Origin: an uncultured Ellagibacter sp. | GTDB taxonomy: Bacteria; Actinomycetota; Coriobacteriia; Coriobacteriales; Eggerthellaceae | DNA length: 53,084 nucleotides | Assembly (NCBI RefSeq): GCF_934636505.1 | Contig: NZ_CAKUAL010000005.1 | Coordinates: forward strand, 1-53,084 | Direction of reading: 5' to 3' | Shown: piece by piece, positions 15,195-23,550 of the stretch | Layout of the letters: every line of letters starts with the position of its first letter | How positions within the stretch are numbered: the stretch's first letter is position 1 | Program-made: the position numbers and the translations under genes | Notes under the pieces: generated by a model | What the model was told of the DNA's origin: nothing | The model's input: only the letters and a program-made list of their open reading frames with translations | The model's database searches: none

Positions 15195-17462
15195 CTATTC
15201 CGCACGATAGACTTTGCAGGGCAGGCACTTGTAAGGAGCACCGAAGCCCGTCTTTCCCACAACCCGATGCGGCATCAGCTGGTTGAAGCTCGTCTCCCAA
15301 ATATCGAACAGGTCCTCTTCCTTCCGCTCCGGATACCACCAGCCATGATCGCAGGACACGACGTCCTCTTTGACGATAGGCGTTAAATCGGCCACTTCCT
15401 TAACCTTGCCCCATGGCGTTTCGATGTACACCCATGCCCCCTGAGCGATTCCCAGCTTCTCAGCTGTTGCGGGGTTGATCTGCACCGTCGGCCACGGATG
15501 GATTTCGCGCAACCGCTCGATCTGGCGATGCTCGGAATGAAACGACGTGAACCTACGGGCGCCCGACGTCATCGTGAGCGGGTAGTCCTTCGCGAATTCG
15601 GGGCGCGCAATGTGGCCCAGCGGCGGCTCGAGGTAATAGGGAAGCGGATCTTCACCGACGGAAACGAGCATGGAGCAGTACAGCTCGATGCGGCCGGTCG
15701 GGGTCCTGAAACCGGGCTGGCCGTCATCGCGCAAAAGGCCCTTCTCGTACTTCTTGTATTCAAGCTCGTACTGGCCGAATACGCGCTCTTTGAGCTCGGG
15801 GAACGTGATGTCGCAGTCGCGCACGGGCTTAAGATCGCTCGTCAGGAACGACTCCACATCGCGCCATTTTTCCTCAGTGCATTCGGGGTGGATTCGTTTA
15901 TGCAAGTCGATGGCTATTTCAAGGTCGCTTTTCGTGTCGCCGATCCGGTCGATCGCATTCACCATCGCACCGAGCTGACCATGCATGGAAGCCTGATTGT
16001 TGGTGACGATTCCGTCGCGCTCGAGCGAAGTGCACACCGGCAGCACCACATCGGCGAGAGCGGCCATAGTTGGCGTCATGAAGATGTCGGCGCACGCGAT
16101 GAATTCGATTTTCCGCAGCGCCTCGTACCAGCGTTGAGGCTGTGCGGGCATGCAGGCCAGCGGGTTCGTGTTCAGAATGTAGGCGAACTCGATGCGTTGC
16201 GGGCGACCCGTTTCAAGGCACTCCAAGACGATGTCGGGGTGCGGCGTATTCGCAACGGCAGGAAGCGCCGGATACACGTCGTGCCCAATGCCGATTTCGG
16301 GTTCGCCGGGTTCCTCTTCAACGGACGATTCGCCCTGAAGCGCCTGGAACATCAGCAGCGGCTGTCCCAAAAACACTCCACCTGGAACATCGATGTTGCC
16401 GGTGATGGCGAAGATGGCCAAAAGCGCATGGGCGATTTGAATGCTGTTCGGGTTCTGATCGACGGCAAGCCCCATGGAAAGCGTCGAGGGACGCTCGATC
16501 AGGCATCGGGCCACGGCCTTGATAAGCTTCGCGTCGACCTCGCAGATCCCCGCGACACGTTCTGCCGGGTATTCCGTTGCACGAGCCGCCAGCTCATCGA
16601 AGCCGTACGTCCAGCGTTCGACGAATTCCTTGTCGTATTCGCCTGATTGGATCACCTCGTTCAAAATGCCGAGAGCCAACGCGGCGTCGGTGCCAGGACG
16701 CAGCTGCAAGTAGTATTCGGCCCTCGTAGATAGCCAATTCACCCGCGGGTCGACGTTGATGAGCTTGGCCCCCCGCTTCATCATGTCGATGAGCGAATGG
16801 CCCCAAAGCCCGTCGGGGTTCGAGCGCAGCGGGTCGCGACCCCAGTTCAGAATGTATTTCGGGCATTCCCATTTATCGGAATCGTAGCGCTCGGGAAAAC
16901 CAATCGCGTTGTCTATTTCCAAATACGGCGCGCCGATAACCCACGACATGCCCGCCATGCGGGGAATGATGCACGACCATCCGCTAATCGACTGAATGGC
17001 GGTGTTCGATCCGAAAACGTCCTGCGCCATAGTGAAGTGGTACCTGCTCGCCTCGCGCCCCGTGCCCGCGAACACGCCGATCGAGTTCTTTCCGAAGCGC
17101 TCGCGAATCGATTTCCACTTCTCGATGATGATGCCGTACGCCTCGTCCCAGGAAATGCGCTGCCATTTGTCGGCGCGTCCGCGGAACTCACGCGCGCGTT
17201 TCATGGGATATTTCAGGCGATCGGGGTGCTCGACGTAATCTTTGATCGCCATGCACCTCGGGCACAATCGGCCCTTCGTGATCGGCTGGTCGGGATCGCC
17301 TTCCACCTTGATAAGCTTGCCATCTTTCACGAAAACCTTCAAACCGCAGCCCACGCCGTGGCACCCCGGAGGAGCCCACGCGCTCGTTCGAAACACCTTC
17401 GTTCCGTCTTCAAGGCTCACTTGCACCGGTGCCGCAGACTCATCGAAATGCAGTTGCGCCAT
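15195..17462 (-). CDS. Molybdopterin oxidoreductase large subunit C (catechol dehydroxylase-like)
   Basis: The 755-residue enzyme has GCHGVGCG (Cys34, Cys39) and RLCPRC (Cys67, Cys70) for the [4Fe-4S] cluster, and SISGWSCIIPR with Cys164 as probable Mo ligand. Conserved blocks include NWGRDPLRSNPDGLWGHS, LAVDQNPNSIQIAHALLAIF, FMTPTMAALADVVLPV, DDGQPGFRTPTGRIELY and MTSGARRFTSFHSEHRQ. It is most like D, sharing an unusual acidic insertion near residue 390 (EEEPGEPEIG here; an equivalent stretch in D). ATG 17462 is preceded by AAAGGGGAGGGC. No export signal is present. It forms an operon with its ferredoxin, and the PucR gene lies downstream. The substrate is inferred to be a catechol or pyrogallol-type phenol; acetylene hydratase-like chemistry is the main alternative. 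Confidence 0.85.
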   Translation of the reverse strand: MAQLHFDESAAPVQVSLEDGTKVFRTSAWAPPGCHGVGCGLKVFVKDGKLIKVEGDPDQPITKGRLCPRCMAIKDYVEHPDRLKYPMKRAREFRGRADKWQRISWDEAYGIIIEKWKSIRERFGKNSIGVFAGTGREASRYHFTMAQDVFGSNTAIQSISGWSCIIPRMAGMSWVIGAPYLEIDNAIGFPERYDSDKWECPKYILNWGRDPLRSNPDGLWGHSLIDMMKRGAKLINVDPRVNWLSTRAEYYLQLRPGTDAALALGILNEVIQSGEYDKEFVERWTYGFDELAARATEYPAERVAGICEVDAKLIKAVARCLIERPSTLSMGLAVDQNPNSIQIAHALLAIFAITGNIDVPGGVFLGQPLLMFQALQGESSVEEEPGEPEIGIGHDVYPALPAVANTPHPDIVLECLETGRPQRIEFAYILNTNPLACMPAQPQRWYEALRKIEFIACADIFMTPTMAALADVVLPVCTSLERDGIVTNNQASMHGQLGAMVNAIDRIGDTKSDLEIAIDLHKRIHPECTEEKWRDVESFLTSDLKPVRDCDITFPELKERVFGQYELEYKKYEKGLLRDDGQPGFRTPTGRIELYCSMLVSVGEDPLPYYLEPPLGHIARPEFAKDYPLTMTSGARRFTSFHSEHRQIERLREIHPWPTVQINPATAEKLGIAQGAWVYIETPWGKVKEVADLTPIVKEDVVSCDHGWWYPERKEEDLFDIWETSFNQLMPHRVVGKTGFGAPYKCLPCKVYRAE

Positions 17463-17589
17463 AATGCCCTCCCCTTTCGCATAACGCTCCTCGTCTGGGA
17501 AAACACGCCTGAGCGCGCTTTCCCCTTAGGTGCAATCATACGAACGGAAAACCGTTGCACATTACCGCATTGCGCCTGAATAACAGCTG

Positions 17590-17613
17590 TTTCTCTAGAG
17601 ATTCCTCCAGTTG
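17590..17613. promoter_or_regulatory. Candidate PucR operator upstream of operon C
   Basis: CTAGAG-ATTC-CTCCAG flanked by TTTCT and TTG lies 128 bp before the start of large subunit C. It is 19/24 identical to the reverse complement of 14666-14689 next to the PucR gene. The palindrome AACAGCTGTT sits immediately upstream at about 17582-17591. Confidence 0.5.
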
Positions 17614-17710
17614 ATCCAGGGCTCGAAACGAGCGACCGAACGTTCGCAGCCGCCCGCTTCTTGCCTTACATTTCCTTCCCCTCCAATTTCCATGCCAACC
17701 TATCTGTTAA

Positions 17711-17737
17711 AATGCAATTCAATAATTGTATTGCATT
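17711..17737. promoter_or_regulatory. Inverted repeat before the RHH gene (likely operator)
   Basis: AATGCAAT (17711-17718) and ATTGCATT (17730-17737) are perfect arms separated by 11 A/T-rich bases, 20 bp upstream of the RHH gene start. A TTAAAAT hexamer-like -10 overlaps its left side. Small ribbon-helix-helix proteins commonly bind such a site in their own promoter. Confidence 0.5.
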
Positions 17738-17756
17738 ATGCAAGTAAGAAGGCGCC

Positions 17757-17963
17757 GTGAGGTACGCAGATCTCATCGATGGAAACGTTACGAAAAGCGA
17801 GCTCAAAACCTATCTAGTCGGGGGCGAGAACGTGGCCGTGACGGTTCGCATACCCAAGAACATGCGTGATATAGCCAAGCAGGCCGCCGAGCTTTCGGGC
17901 GTGAGCTTCACCTCGCTCGTGAAGATGAGCCTCATCGAGCACCTTGCGGAAAAGGACAGCTAG
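17757..17963 (+). CDS. Ribbon-helix-helix-like antitoxin/regulator
   Basis: The 68-residue protein has the pattern of a short ribbon-helix-helix DNA-binding protein in its C-terminal half: VAVTVRIPKNMRDIAKQAAE, then LSGVSFTSLVKMSLIEHLA, i.e. a beta strand followed by two helices. The GTG start at 17757 has AAGAAGG six bases upstream, and the only in-frame ATGs would remove the domain. An A/T-rich inverted repeat lies directly upstream. Such proteins are often antitoxins that autorepress. The next frame begins two bases after this stop, the spacing expected of a toxin gene, but that partner looks truncated. Confidence 0.6.
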   Translation: MRYADLIDGNVTKSELKTYLVGGENVAVTVRIPKNMRDIAKQAAELSGVSFTSLVKMSLIEHLAEKDS

Positions 17964-17964
17964 C

Positions 17965-18126
17965 ATGGCCGACATTAAAAAGAGTGAAGACGAACTGTGG
18001 GAAGCGGGCACGATGGGCCTAATGCCGCACGTGGGCAACAACTTCCTCTACACCAAGTGTCTGCCGTGTACGCCGCGGTTCTTCGGCAAAACAAGCCCCG
18101 AGCTATTCGCGACAAGGTTTTGTTGA
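17965..18126 (+). CDS. Hypothetical 53-aa protein, possible truncated partner of the RHH protein
   Basis: I do not recognise the product. ATG 17965 follows the RHH stop after one base, with AAGGACAG as a plausible ribosome binding site, so it is probably translationally coupled. The first 26 residues (acidic start, then GLMPHVGNN) look like the beginning of a normal protein; the remainder is Cys/Pro-rich and ends early, suggesting a 3' deletion or frameshift. It may be a remnant toxin. The stretch 18127-18221 before the next gene has no other recognisable feature. Confidence 0.3.
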   Translation: MADIKKSEDELWEAGTMGLMPHVGNNFLYTKCLPCTPRFFGKTSPELFATRFC

Positions 18127-18221
18127 CGAAATGAAAGCCTTTCCGGCCAAATCGCGCTGCCCGCGAGGCGCGCAATCGCCTGCCGCCCAAAACTCATGCC
18201 CAGAGAAATCGAGGTATAGCC

Positions 18222-19220
18222 ATGCTAATGGATACGAACGAATACATCACATTTCTTGAGTCTATCAAAGCCGAGATAACGCAAACCCGTGCACGGGCTG
18301 TGGGCAAGGTGAATAGCGAGCTCATTTGCCTATACTGGCGAATCGGCTCGGAGCTTAACAGCCGAAAGGATTGGGGAGCCAGCGTCATAGACACGCTGTC
18401 CAAAGACATACGCGTGGCGTTTCCGCAAATCAAGGGCTTCTCAGCTCGCAATCTGCGCTATATGGCAAAGTTCGCGCGCGAATGCAACGAGGAGTTTTTG
18501 CAGACAGTGTCTGCAAAATTGAGCTGGTCCCACACTGTCAAGCTCATGGACAAGCTCAAAGATGATGCGCAGCGCCACTGGTACGGCAAAGAAGCTATTG
18601 AGAACGGTTGGTCATTGGCTGTGCTCGACCACCAAATCGACCTCAAGCTCTATGAACGGCAGGTGCTTTCGGGCAAGGTGAGCAACTTCACGCGCACCCT
18701 ACCCGCGCCCGACAGCGAGCTTGCCCAGCAGGCGCTCAAAGACCCTTACATCTTCGACTTCATCACCGCAAAACAGGGGCAAAAGGAGCATGACATCGAA
18801 GAACAGATGGTCGCCAACGTGACCAACCTGTTGCTTGAGCTGGGCACGGGCTTTGCTTTCATGGGTCGTCAGTATCACTTGGTTGTTGGTAAAGAGGACT
18901 TCTATATCGACCTGCTCTTCTATAACACAAAACTGCGTTGTTACGTGGTCATCGAGCTTAAAAACGATAAGTTCAAGCCCGAGTTCACCGGGCAGCTCAG
19001 CTTCTACGTTGCTGCAGTGGACGGCGAGCTGGCCGGCGAGCACGACAACCCGACTATTGGGCTTCTGCTCTGCAAAGAAAAAAACGACGTGGTGGCAGAA
19101 TACTCGCTAAGAGACATCAATGCGCCCATCGGAGTCAGCGAGTACAAGCTGGGAGACGTGCTGCCCGAGGAGTATCTAAAATACTTGCCCACGCCAGAAG
19201 ATTTGCAGGCGAGAATCTAA
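18222..19220 (+). CDS. DUF1016 / YhcG-type PDDEXK nuclease
   Basis: The 332-residue protein matches the YhcG family. The N-terminal DUF1016 helical domain (about 10-165) has LICLYWRIGSELNSR and FSARNLRYMAKFARE. The C-terminal PDDEXK nuclease fold (about 180-325) has FYIDLLFYNTKLRCYVVIELK, giving the D...E-x-K catalytic triad, followed by GQLSFYVAAVDGEL and GLLLCKEKN. Family members are often linked to restriction-modification loci, toxin-antitoxin islands or phage defence, and the biochemical role is poorly defined. ATG 18222 follows GAGGTATAG. The gene contains a perfect 11+1+11 palindrome at 18496-18518. Its composition is less GC-rich than its neighbours, consistent with acquisition by transfer. 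Confidence 0.85.
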   Translation: MLMDTNEYITFLESIKAEITQTRARAVGKVNSELICLYWRIGSELNSRKDWGASVIDTLSKDIRVAFPQIKGFSARNLRYMAKFARECNEEFLQTVSAKLSWSHTVKLMDKLKDDAQRHWYGKEAIENGWSLAVLDHQIDLKLYERQVLSGKVSNFTRTLPAPDSELAQQALKDPYIFDFITAKQGQKEHDIEEQMVANVTNLLLELGTGFAFMGRQYHLVVGKEDFYIDLLFYNTKLRCYVVIELKNDKFKPEFTGQLSFYVAAVDGELAGEHDNPTIGLLLCKEKNDVVAEYSLRDINAPIGVSEYKLGDVLPEEYLKYLPTPEDLQARI

Positions 19221-19302
19221 GGACACGCCATAACTGCTTAGAGGATGAGGCCGATGCCGCCGAGGCGATAAAGACGCCCGGCCATCGAACATGATCCGTT
19301 GC

Positions 19303-19340
19303 AAAAAAGCGGGCGGCCGCACATCGCAGCCGCCCGCTTC
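19303..19340 (-). terminator. Terminator of the MFS gene at 19369-20595
   Basis: GCGGGCGGC pairs with GCCGCCCGC on the minus strand, and TTTTTT follows at 19308-19303. It lies about 30 bp after the stop of the transporter gene and is a canonical intrinsic terminator. Confidence 0.85.
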
Positions 19341-19368
19341 ATGGAGGGGAATAGGATGTAGGAGAGCC

Positions 19369-20595
19369 TTACTTCTCGGCCACTTCCGCCTTCTTCGCGG
19401 CGTTGGCCTTCTTGGCAACCCAGAACATGCCCAGAAGAAGGATGACGCCGAGCACGACGTTGAAGATCCACACCGAGCTCAAGATGGCGTCGGTTCCCGC
19501 AATCGAGAGAACAACCTGGTCGATTGGCGAGGCAAGGAAGCCACCACCGTTCTGGAACACGTAGCTGAAGCCCATGACGGCGCCCACGATGGCCGGGGCA
19601 ACGAACGTCGACAGAAGCATCGGAACGCCGACGGTCATGGTGTTCGTGCCGAAACCCGCCAGGATGATTGCCACGTAGAACAGCACCACGTTGCCCGTCG
19701 CATGCGCAACGAACCACAGGACGTAGCCGACAAGGCCGATGATCCAGAACACCGGGATGGCGTAGGCGCTCAAGAACTTGTAGGCAGGCCCGAACAGCAC
19801 GGCGGATGCGATCGCACCGACGGAGAACAGCGAGAACACGGTGCCGATAACGGCCGGGTTGCCGACCACAGCGCCGATGGAAACGCCGCCCAGGTTGAAC
19901 AGCGACTGGCTCATGATAATGGTGCCGAGGAACAAAACGAGCAGAACCCAGCCGGAAACCGGGAGCTTAATCTTAACCTTCTCGCCCTTCTCGTCTTCCT
20001 GCGGAACAGCGGGAACGTTCTTCGGGTTGAGCAGGAAGATGCACATCACGAACGGAAGGAGCGCGATGAGGTAGATGCCCCAGGCCAGGTTCCACGAAAT
20101 AGCGCCCAAAATGCCGGCAAGCGAGGTGAGCAAGATCATGCCTACGTTGAAGCAGACACTTGCGATGGACATCATGGTGGCGCGGACGGATTCCTTCTGA
20201 AACATCAGCGAGATGACGCCCATGACGATCGGCATGAAGCAGCCAAGGCCAAGACCGAGGATGCAGCGGGTCGCCATGATGCCCCACCACGGAAGCGCGG
20301 AACCCAGAATAGTCGGCACGCCGCCGACGACGACGAGCGCGGTGGCGAGCAGCGCGCAAACGCGGTAGCTGAGCTTGCGGCCCGCAACGAGGCCGATCAC
20401 CAGCGCAGCCGGAATTTCGAGCAAGTTGGTGATGGAAACCATATACGAAACGGCGCTCGCATCGACGCCGTACACGTTCATCAAATCCTGCGAGGCAACG
20501 TTGACGGCGCTGTGCATAGGACCGATGAAGTACATGCACATAAGCGCTACGAATACGCCAATCTGACCTGCACTTATCTTCGTCTTTTCAGACAT
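19369..20595 (-). CDS. MFS transporter beside operon D/E
   Basis: The 408-residue protein has about 12 membrane segments and MFS character, with a polar central loop (VPQEDEKGEKVKIK, about residues 195-210). ATG 20595 is preceded by GAAAGGGG. It follows operon E-D on the same strand but is separated by 288 bp that contain a palindrome and an AGGTAAGTTT element, so it probably has its own promoter and is controlled separately. Its likely job is uptake of a phenolic or aromatic acid substrate, or export of the product, for the D or E enzymes, as with MFS genes adjacent to soluble catechol dehydroxylases. The Lys/Ala/Glu-rich C-terminal tail is cytoplasmic by the inside-positive rule. Confidence 0.85.
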   Translation of the reverse strand: MSEKTKISAGQIGVFVALMCMYFIGPMHSAVNVASQDLMNVYGVDASAVSYMVSITNLLEIPAALVIGLVAGRKLSYRVCALLATALVVVGGVPTILGSALPWWGIMATRCILGLGLGCFMPIVMGVISLMFQKESVRATMMSIASVCFNVGMILLTSLAGILGAISWNLAWGIYLIALLPFVMCIFLLNPKNVPAVPQEDEKGEKVKIKLPVSGWVLLVLFLGTIIMSQSLFNLGGVSIGAVVGNPAVIGTVFSLFSVGAIASAVLFGPAYKFLSAYAIPVFWIIGLVGYVLWFVAHATGNVVLFYVAIILAGFGTNTMTVGVPMLLSTFVAPAIVGAVMGFSYVFQNGGGFLASPIDQVVLSIAGTDAILSSVWIFNVVLGVILLLGMFWVAKKANAAKKAEVAEK

Positions 20596-20818
20596 TTCAA
20601 TCCCCTTTCAAGTGATTGGATCGCAAAAACGATATCCAGGTTGCATCGACCGGCCCATCACCTCCTTTCGGCATAAGGCCCCTTCTCTTTCGCCGTCCGC
20701 AACCGCCAACGTGGGACGAAGGCCTTTGCAAAGGCGGCTTCCCAGCCATGCGCCTTTGCAAAAACAGTTCGGTTACGAAAGATGCGAAGCAGGCCTTTGC
20801 CCTATGCAACCCGATCCC

Positions 20819-20851
20819 CTTCTACAAAGTGTAGAAGCAAAAAGGTAAGTT
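20819..20851. promoter_or_regulatory. Palindrome and AGGTAAGTT element upstream of the MFS gene
   Basis: CTTCTACA (20819-20826) and TGTAGAAG (20830-20837) are perfect 8-bp arms around AAG. AGGTAAGTT (20843-20851), one base off the common AAGTAAGTT, follows six bases later. Both lie 220-260 bp upstream of the MFS start and 30 bp beyond the end of operon D. The compact symmetric site suits a TetR-type dimer; the hairpin has no U-run. Confidence 0.5.
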
Positions 20852-20883
20852 TCCCACGCTTACGGAAGGCATCCCTTTGGTTG

Positions 20884-21222
20884 TTACGGGATGAAAATCG
20901 AGGCCATCTTCCCCTTCTGCGCCATCTTCGCGGCAAGCTCGTCGAGCGGGCCGAATTCCATGGCGCTCGCCAGACAATGATGCACGCAGGAAGGGTCCTT
21001 CCCCGCACCGACGCGCCCGGCGCAAAGATCGCAGTCGGCCGTCGGCACGGGGATGTAGCGGTATTCCCAATGCTTTCCGTCGGAGCGCTTCCATGGCCCC
21101 AGTTCAAGCACTTTGATTCCCCATTGGCCGTGGGGCAGGTCGTGCTCATTCTTGCACGCCACCTCGCACGAATGGCATCCCGTGCAATATTGGTTGTCGA
21201 TCAGCAATCCGAATTCGCTCAT
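20884..21222 (-). CDS. 4Fe-4S ferredoxin subunit of molybdoenzyme D
   Basis: The 112-residue ferredoxin has CTGCHSCEVAC near residue 13 and CDLCAGRV...SCVHHC near residues 64-83, then LASAMEFGPLDELAAKM. AGGAGG lies six bases before ATG 21222, and the gene begins 11 bp after the stop of large subunit D; a longer open frame exists but runs into that gene. It is the predicted electron donor subunit for D and is almost interchangeable in form with the B and C ferredoxins. Confidence 0.9.
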   Translation of the reverse strand: MSEFGLLIDNQYCTGCHSCEVACKNEHDLPHGQWGIKVLELGPWKRSDGKHWEYRYIPVPTADCDLCAGRVGAGKDPSCVHHCLASAMEFGPLDELAAKMAQKGKMASIFIP

Positions 21223-21233
21223 CGTCTTTCCTC

Positions 21234-23519
21234 CTATGCTCGATAGATCTTGCAGGGCATGCTCTTGTAATGCGTGCCGAAGCCGAGCGGCCCGTTTTCC
21301 TCGTGGGGAATCAGCTGGTTGACGTTGTAGTCGAACACATCGAACAGGTTCTCGGGGTCGGATTCGGGAAGCCACCAGCCGTGATCGCACGACACCACGG
21401 ACTCCTTCACGATGGGCGTCAGATGCGCGCTCATCTTCACCTTGCCGAGCGGGCTTTCCACATATACCCACGACCCCTCGCATATGCCGTACTCGTCTGC
21501 GGTTTGGGGGTTAATCTGTACCGTCGGCCACTGATGGATCTCGCGCAGCGTCTCGATCTGGCGATTCTCCGAATGAAACGACGTGAACCTGCGCGCACCC
21601 GTGGTTACGGTAAGCGGATACTCTTCGGCCAAATCGGGGCGGGAAACCGCACTGAACTTCGGCTCTATGTAATACGGAAGCGGGTCGTCGCCCAAACGCT
21701 CGAGCACCGTCGAATACAGCTCGATGCGACCGGTCGGCGTGTTGAAACCCGGCTGCCCGTCGGAGCGCAAAAGCCCCTTCTCGTACTTCCTGTACTCGAT
21801 TTCGTACTGGGCTATCACGTGCTGCTCCAAATCGGCGTACGTGGCGTCGACGTCGCGCATCTTGGAAAGCTGGCTGTTGATGAAGTCCTCGGGGTCGGCC
21901 CAGCCGGGCTTCTTACTGTTCGGGTACAGGCGACGATGCAGCTCGAGCATGATTTCCAAATCGGCGCGGCATTCGCCCACGGGCTCGAGAGCGGGGATGA
22001 TGGCGCCCATCTGCCCGGGCTGCGACGCGTTGTTGTTGGAAACGTAGCCCTTCTTCTCGAAGAACGTCGCCGCAGGGAGCACGACGTCGGCGACGCCCAT
22101 GATGGTCGGCGTCATGAACAGGTCGGCGAACGCGACGAAATCGATCTTGCGCATGGCCTCGTACCAGCGCTTCGGCTGCGGAACCATGCAGGAAATCGAA
22201 TTGTGCCCGAACGCGTAGGCGAAGCGGATTTTATAGGGCACGTTCGTTTCTAGCACATCGAGCGTCGCGTCGGGATGCGTCGTGTTGACGATGGCGCTCA
22301 TGGCCGGGTACCGGTCGTGGCCGAGTGGCTCGACGCCGATGTTGCCGAACTTCGCAAGCCCTTCGGGTTCGCCTTCCGCCTCGGCGGTCGGCGCGTTTTC
22401 CGCCATGCCCGCAAAGATCGGCGGCAGGCCCATGAAACAGCCGCCGGGGATGTCCATGTTCCCCGTGATGGCGAAAAGCGAAAGAAGTGCGTGCCCGATT
22501 TGCAGCGTGTTGGGGTTCTGGTCTACAGCCAGCCCCATCGAGAGCGTTGAGGGCCGTTGAGCGATGCAGCGGGCCGCTGAGCGAATGTCGTCCGCGTCGA
22601 CCTCGGTGATCTCAGAAACGCGCTCAACCGGGTATTCCTTCACGCGCTCGGCAAGCTCGTCGAAGCCGTAGGTCCACTTCTCCACGAAGTCGTGGTCGTA
22701 AAGATCTTCCTCGATCACCACGTTGAGCAGGCCTAAGGCAAGCGCGCCGTCGGTGCCCGGGCGCAGCTGAAGATGAACCTCCGCACGCGTGGCAAGCCAG
22801 TTCACGCGGGGATCGCACACGATGAGCTTCATCCCGAGTTTCATCATCTCTACGATGGAATGCCCGAACAGGCCATCGGGGTTCGAGCGCAGAGGGTCAC
22901 GCCCCCACACGAGCATGTACTTCGGGCACGCCCAACGCGGGTCGTCGTAGCGGTCGGGGAACCCGATAGAATTGTCCGCCTCGATATACGAACTTCCCAT
23001 GGTCCAGAGCATCGCCGCCATTCGGGGGACGATGCACGACCATCCGCTGTTCGGGTGCACGGCGTTCACCGTACCGAACACGTCGTTGGCCATCTGGAAG
23101 TGGATTTGGCTCGCCTCGCGGCCAGTTCCGCACCATACGCTCACCGCGCCGATGCCGTAGTTCTCGACCGTCTCCTTGTACTTCGAGATGATGGTGTCGA
23201 GCGCCTCGTCCCAGCTCACGCGCTCCCACTTGTCCTTACCGCGGTCTTCACGGGCGCGCTTCATAGGGTAGAGCAGACGGTCCTTGTGGTAGAAGTACTC
23301 CTTCGCCGTCAGGCAGCGCACGCACAAACGGCCCTTGCTGATGGGGTTTTCCTCATCGCCTTCCACCTTCACGAGCTTGCCGTCTTTAACGTGCACTTTA
23401 AGGCCGCACCCGAGGTTGTGGCACCCGATGCCGGCAGAGCACGTGCGGTGAACCGTCGTTCCATCCGACAACGTCGTTACCACGGGCGAAGCGGATTCGT
23501 TGTAATGCAGTGTTGGCAT
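21234..23519 (-). CDS. Molybdopterin oxidoreductase large subunit D (catechol dehydroxylase-like)
   Basis: The 761-residue large subunit has GCHNLGCG (Cys33, Cys38) and RLCVRC (Cys66, Cys69) as [4Fe-4S] ligands and NSGWSCIVPR with Cys162 as the probable Mo ligand. Other blocks are VWGRDPLRSNPDGLFGHS, LAVDQNPNTLQIGHALL, NMDIPGGCFMGLP, DLFMTPTIMGVADVVLP and TTGARRFTSFHSENRQ. It is closest to C. It starts behind AAAAGGAGAG and lies 31 bp after the E small subunit, so E large, E small, D large and D ferredoxin form one four-gene run. Co-transcription with a pyrogallol hydroxytransferase-type enzyme suggests that D acts on the same or the next polyphenol intermediate. This pathway link is inference. 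Confidence 0.85.
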   Translation of the reverse strand: MPTLHYNESASPVVTTLSDGTTVHRTCSAGIGCHNLGCGLKVHVKDGKLVKVEGDEENPISKGRLCVRCLTAKEYFYHKDRLLYPMKRAREDRGKDKWERVSWDEALDTIISKYKETVENYGIGAVSVWCGTGREASQIHFQMANDVFGTVNAVHPNSGWSCIVPRMAAMLWTMGSSYIEADNSIGFPDRYDDPRWACPKYMLVWGRDPLRSNPDGLFGHSIVEMMKLGMKLIVCDPRVNWLATRAEVHLQLRPGTDGALALGLLNVVIEEDLYDHDFVEKWTYGFDELAERVKEYPVERVSEITEVDADDIRSAARCIAQRPSTLSMGLAVDQNPNTLQIGHALLSLFAITGNMDIPGGCFMGLPPIFAGMAENAPTAEAEGEPEGLAKFGNIGVEPLGHDRYPAMSAIVNTTHPDATLDVLETNVPYKIRFAYAFGHNSISCMVPQPKRWYEAMRKIDFVAFADLFMTPTIMGVADVVLPAATFFEKKGYVSNNNASQPGQMGAIIPALEPVGECRADLEIMLELHRRLYPNSKKPGWADPEDFINSQLSKMRDVDATYADLEQHVIAQYEIEYRKYEKGLLRSDGQPGFNTPTGRIELYSTVLERLGDDPLPYYIEPKFSAVSRPDLAEEYPLTVTTGARRFTSFHSENRQIETLREIHQWPTVQINPQTADEYGICEGSWVYVESPLGKVKMSAHLTPIVKESVVSCDHGWWLPESDPENLFDVFDYNVNQLIPHEENGPLGFGTHYKSMPCKIYRA

Positions 23520-23550
23520 TTCTCTCTCCTTTTCTCGCAGTCTCGGCTTC

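Noticed and set aside
7308..23519. Selenocysteine in the molybdoenzymes
   Set aside because: No in-frame TGA is found at the putative Mo-ligand position; a Cys codon is present in A-D.
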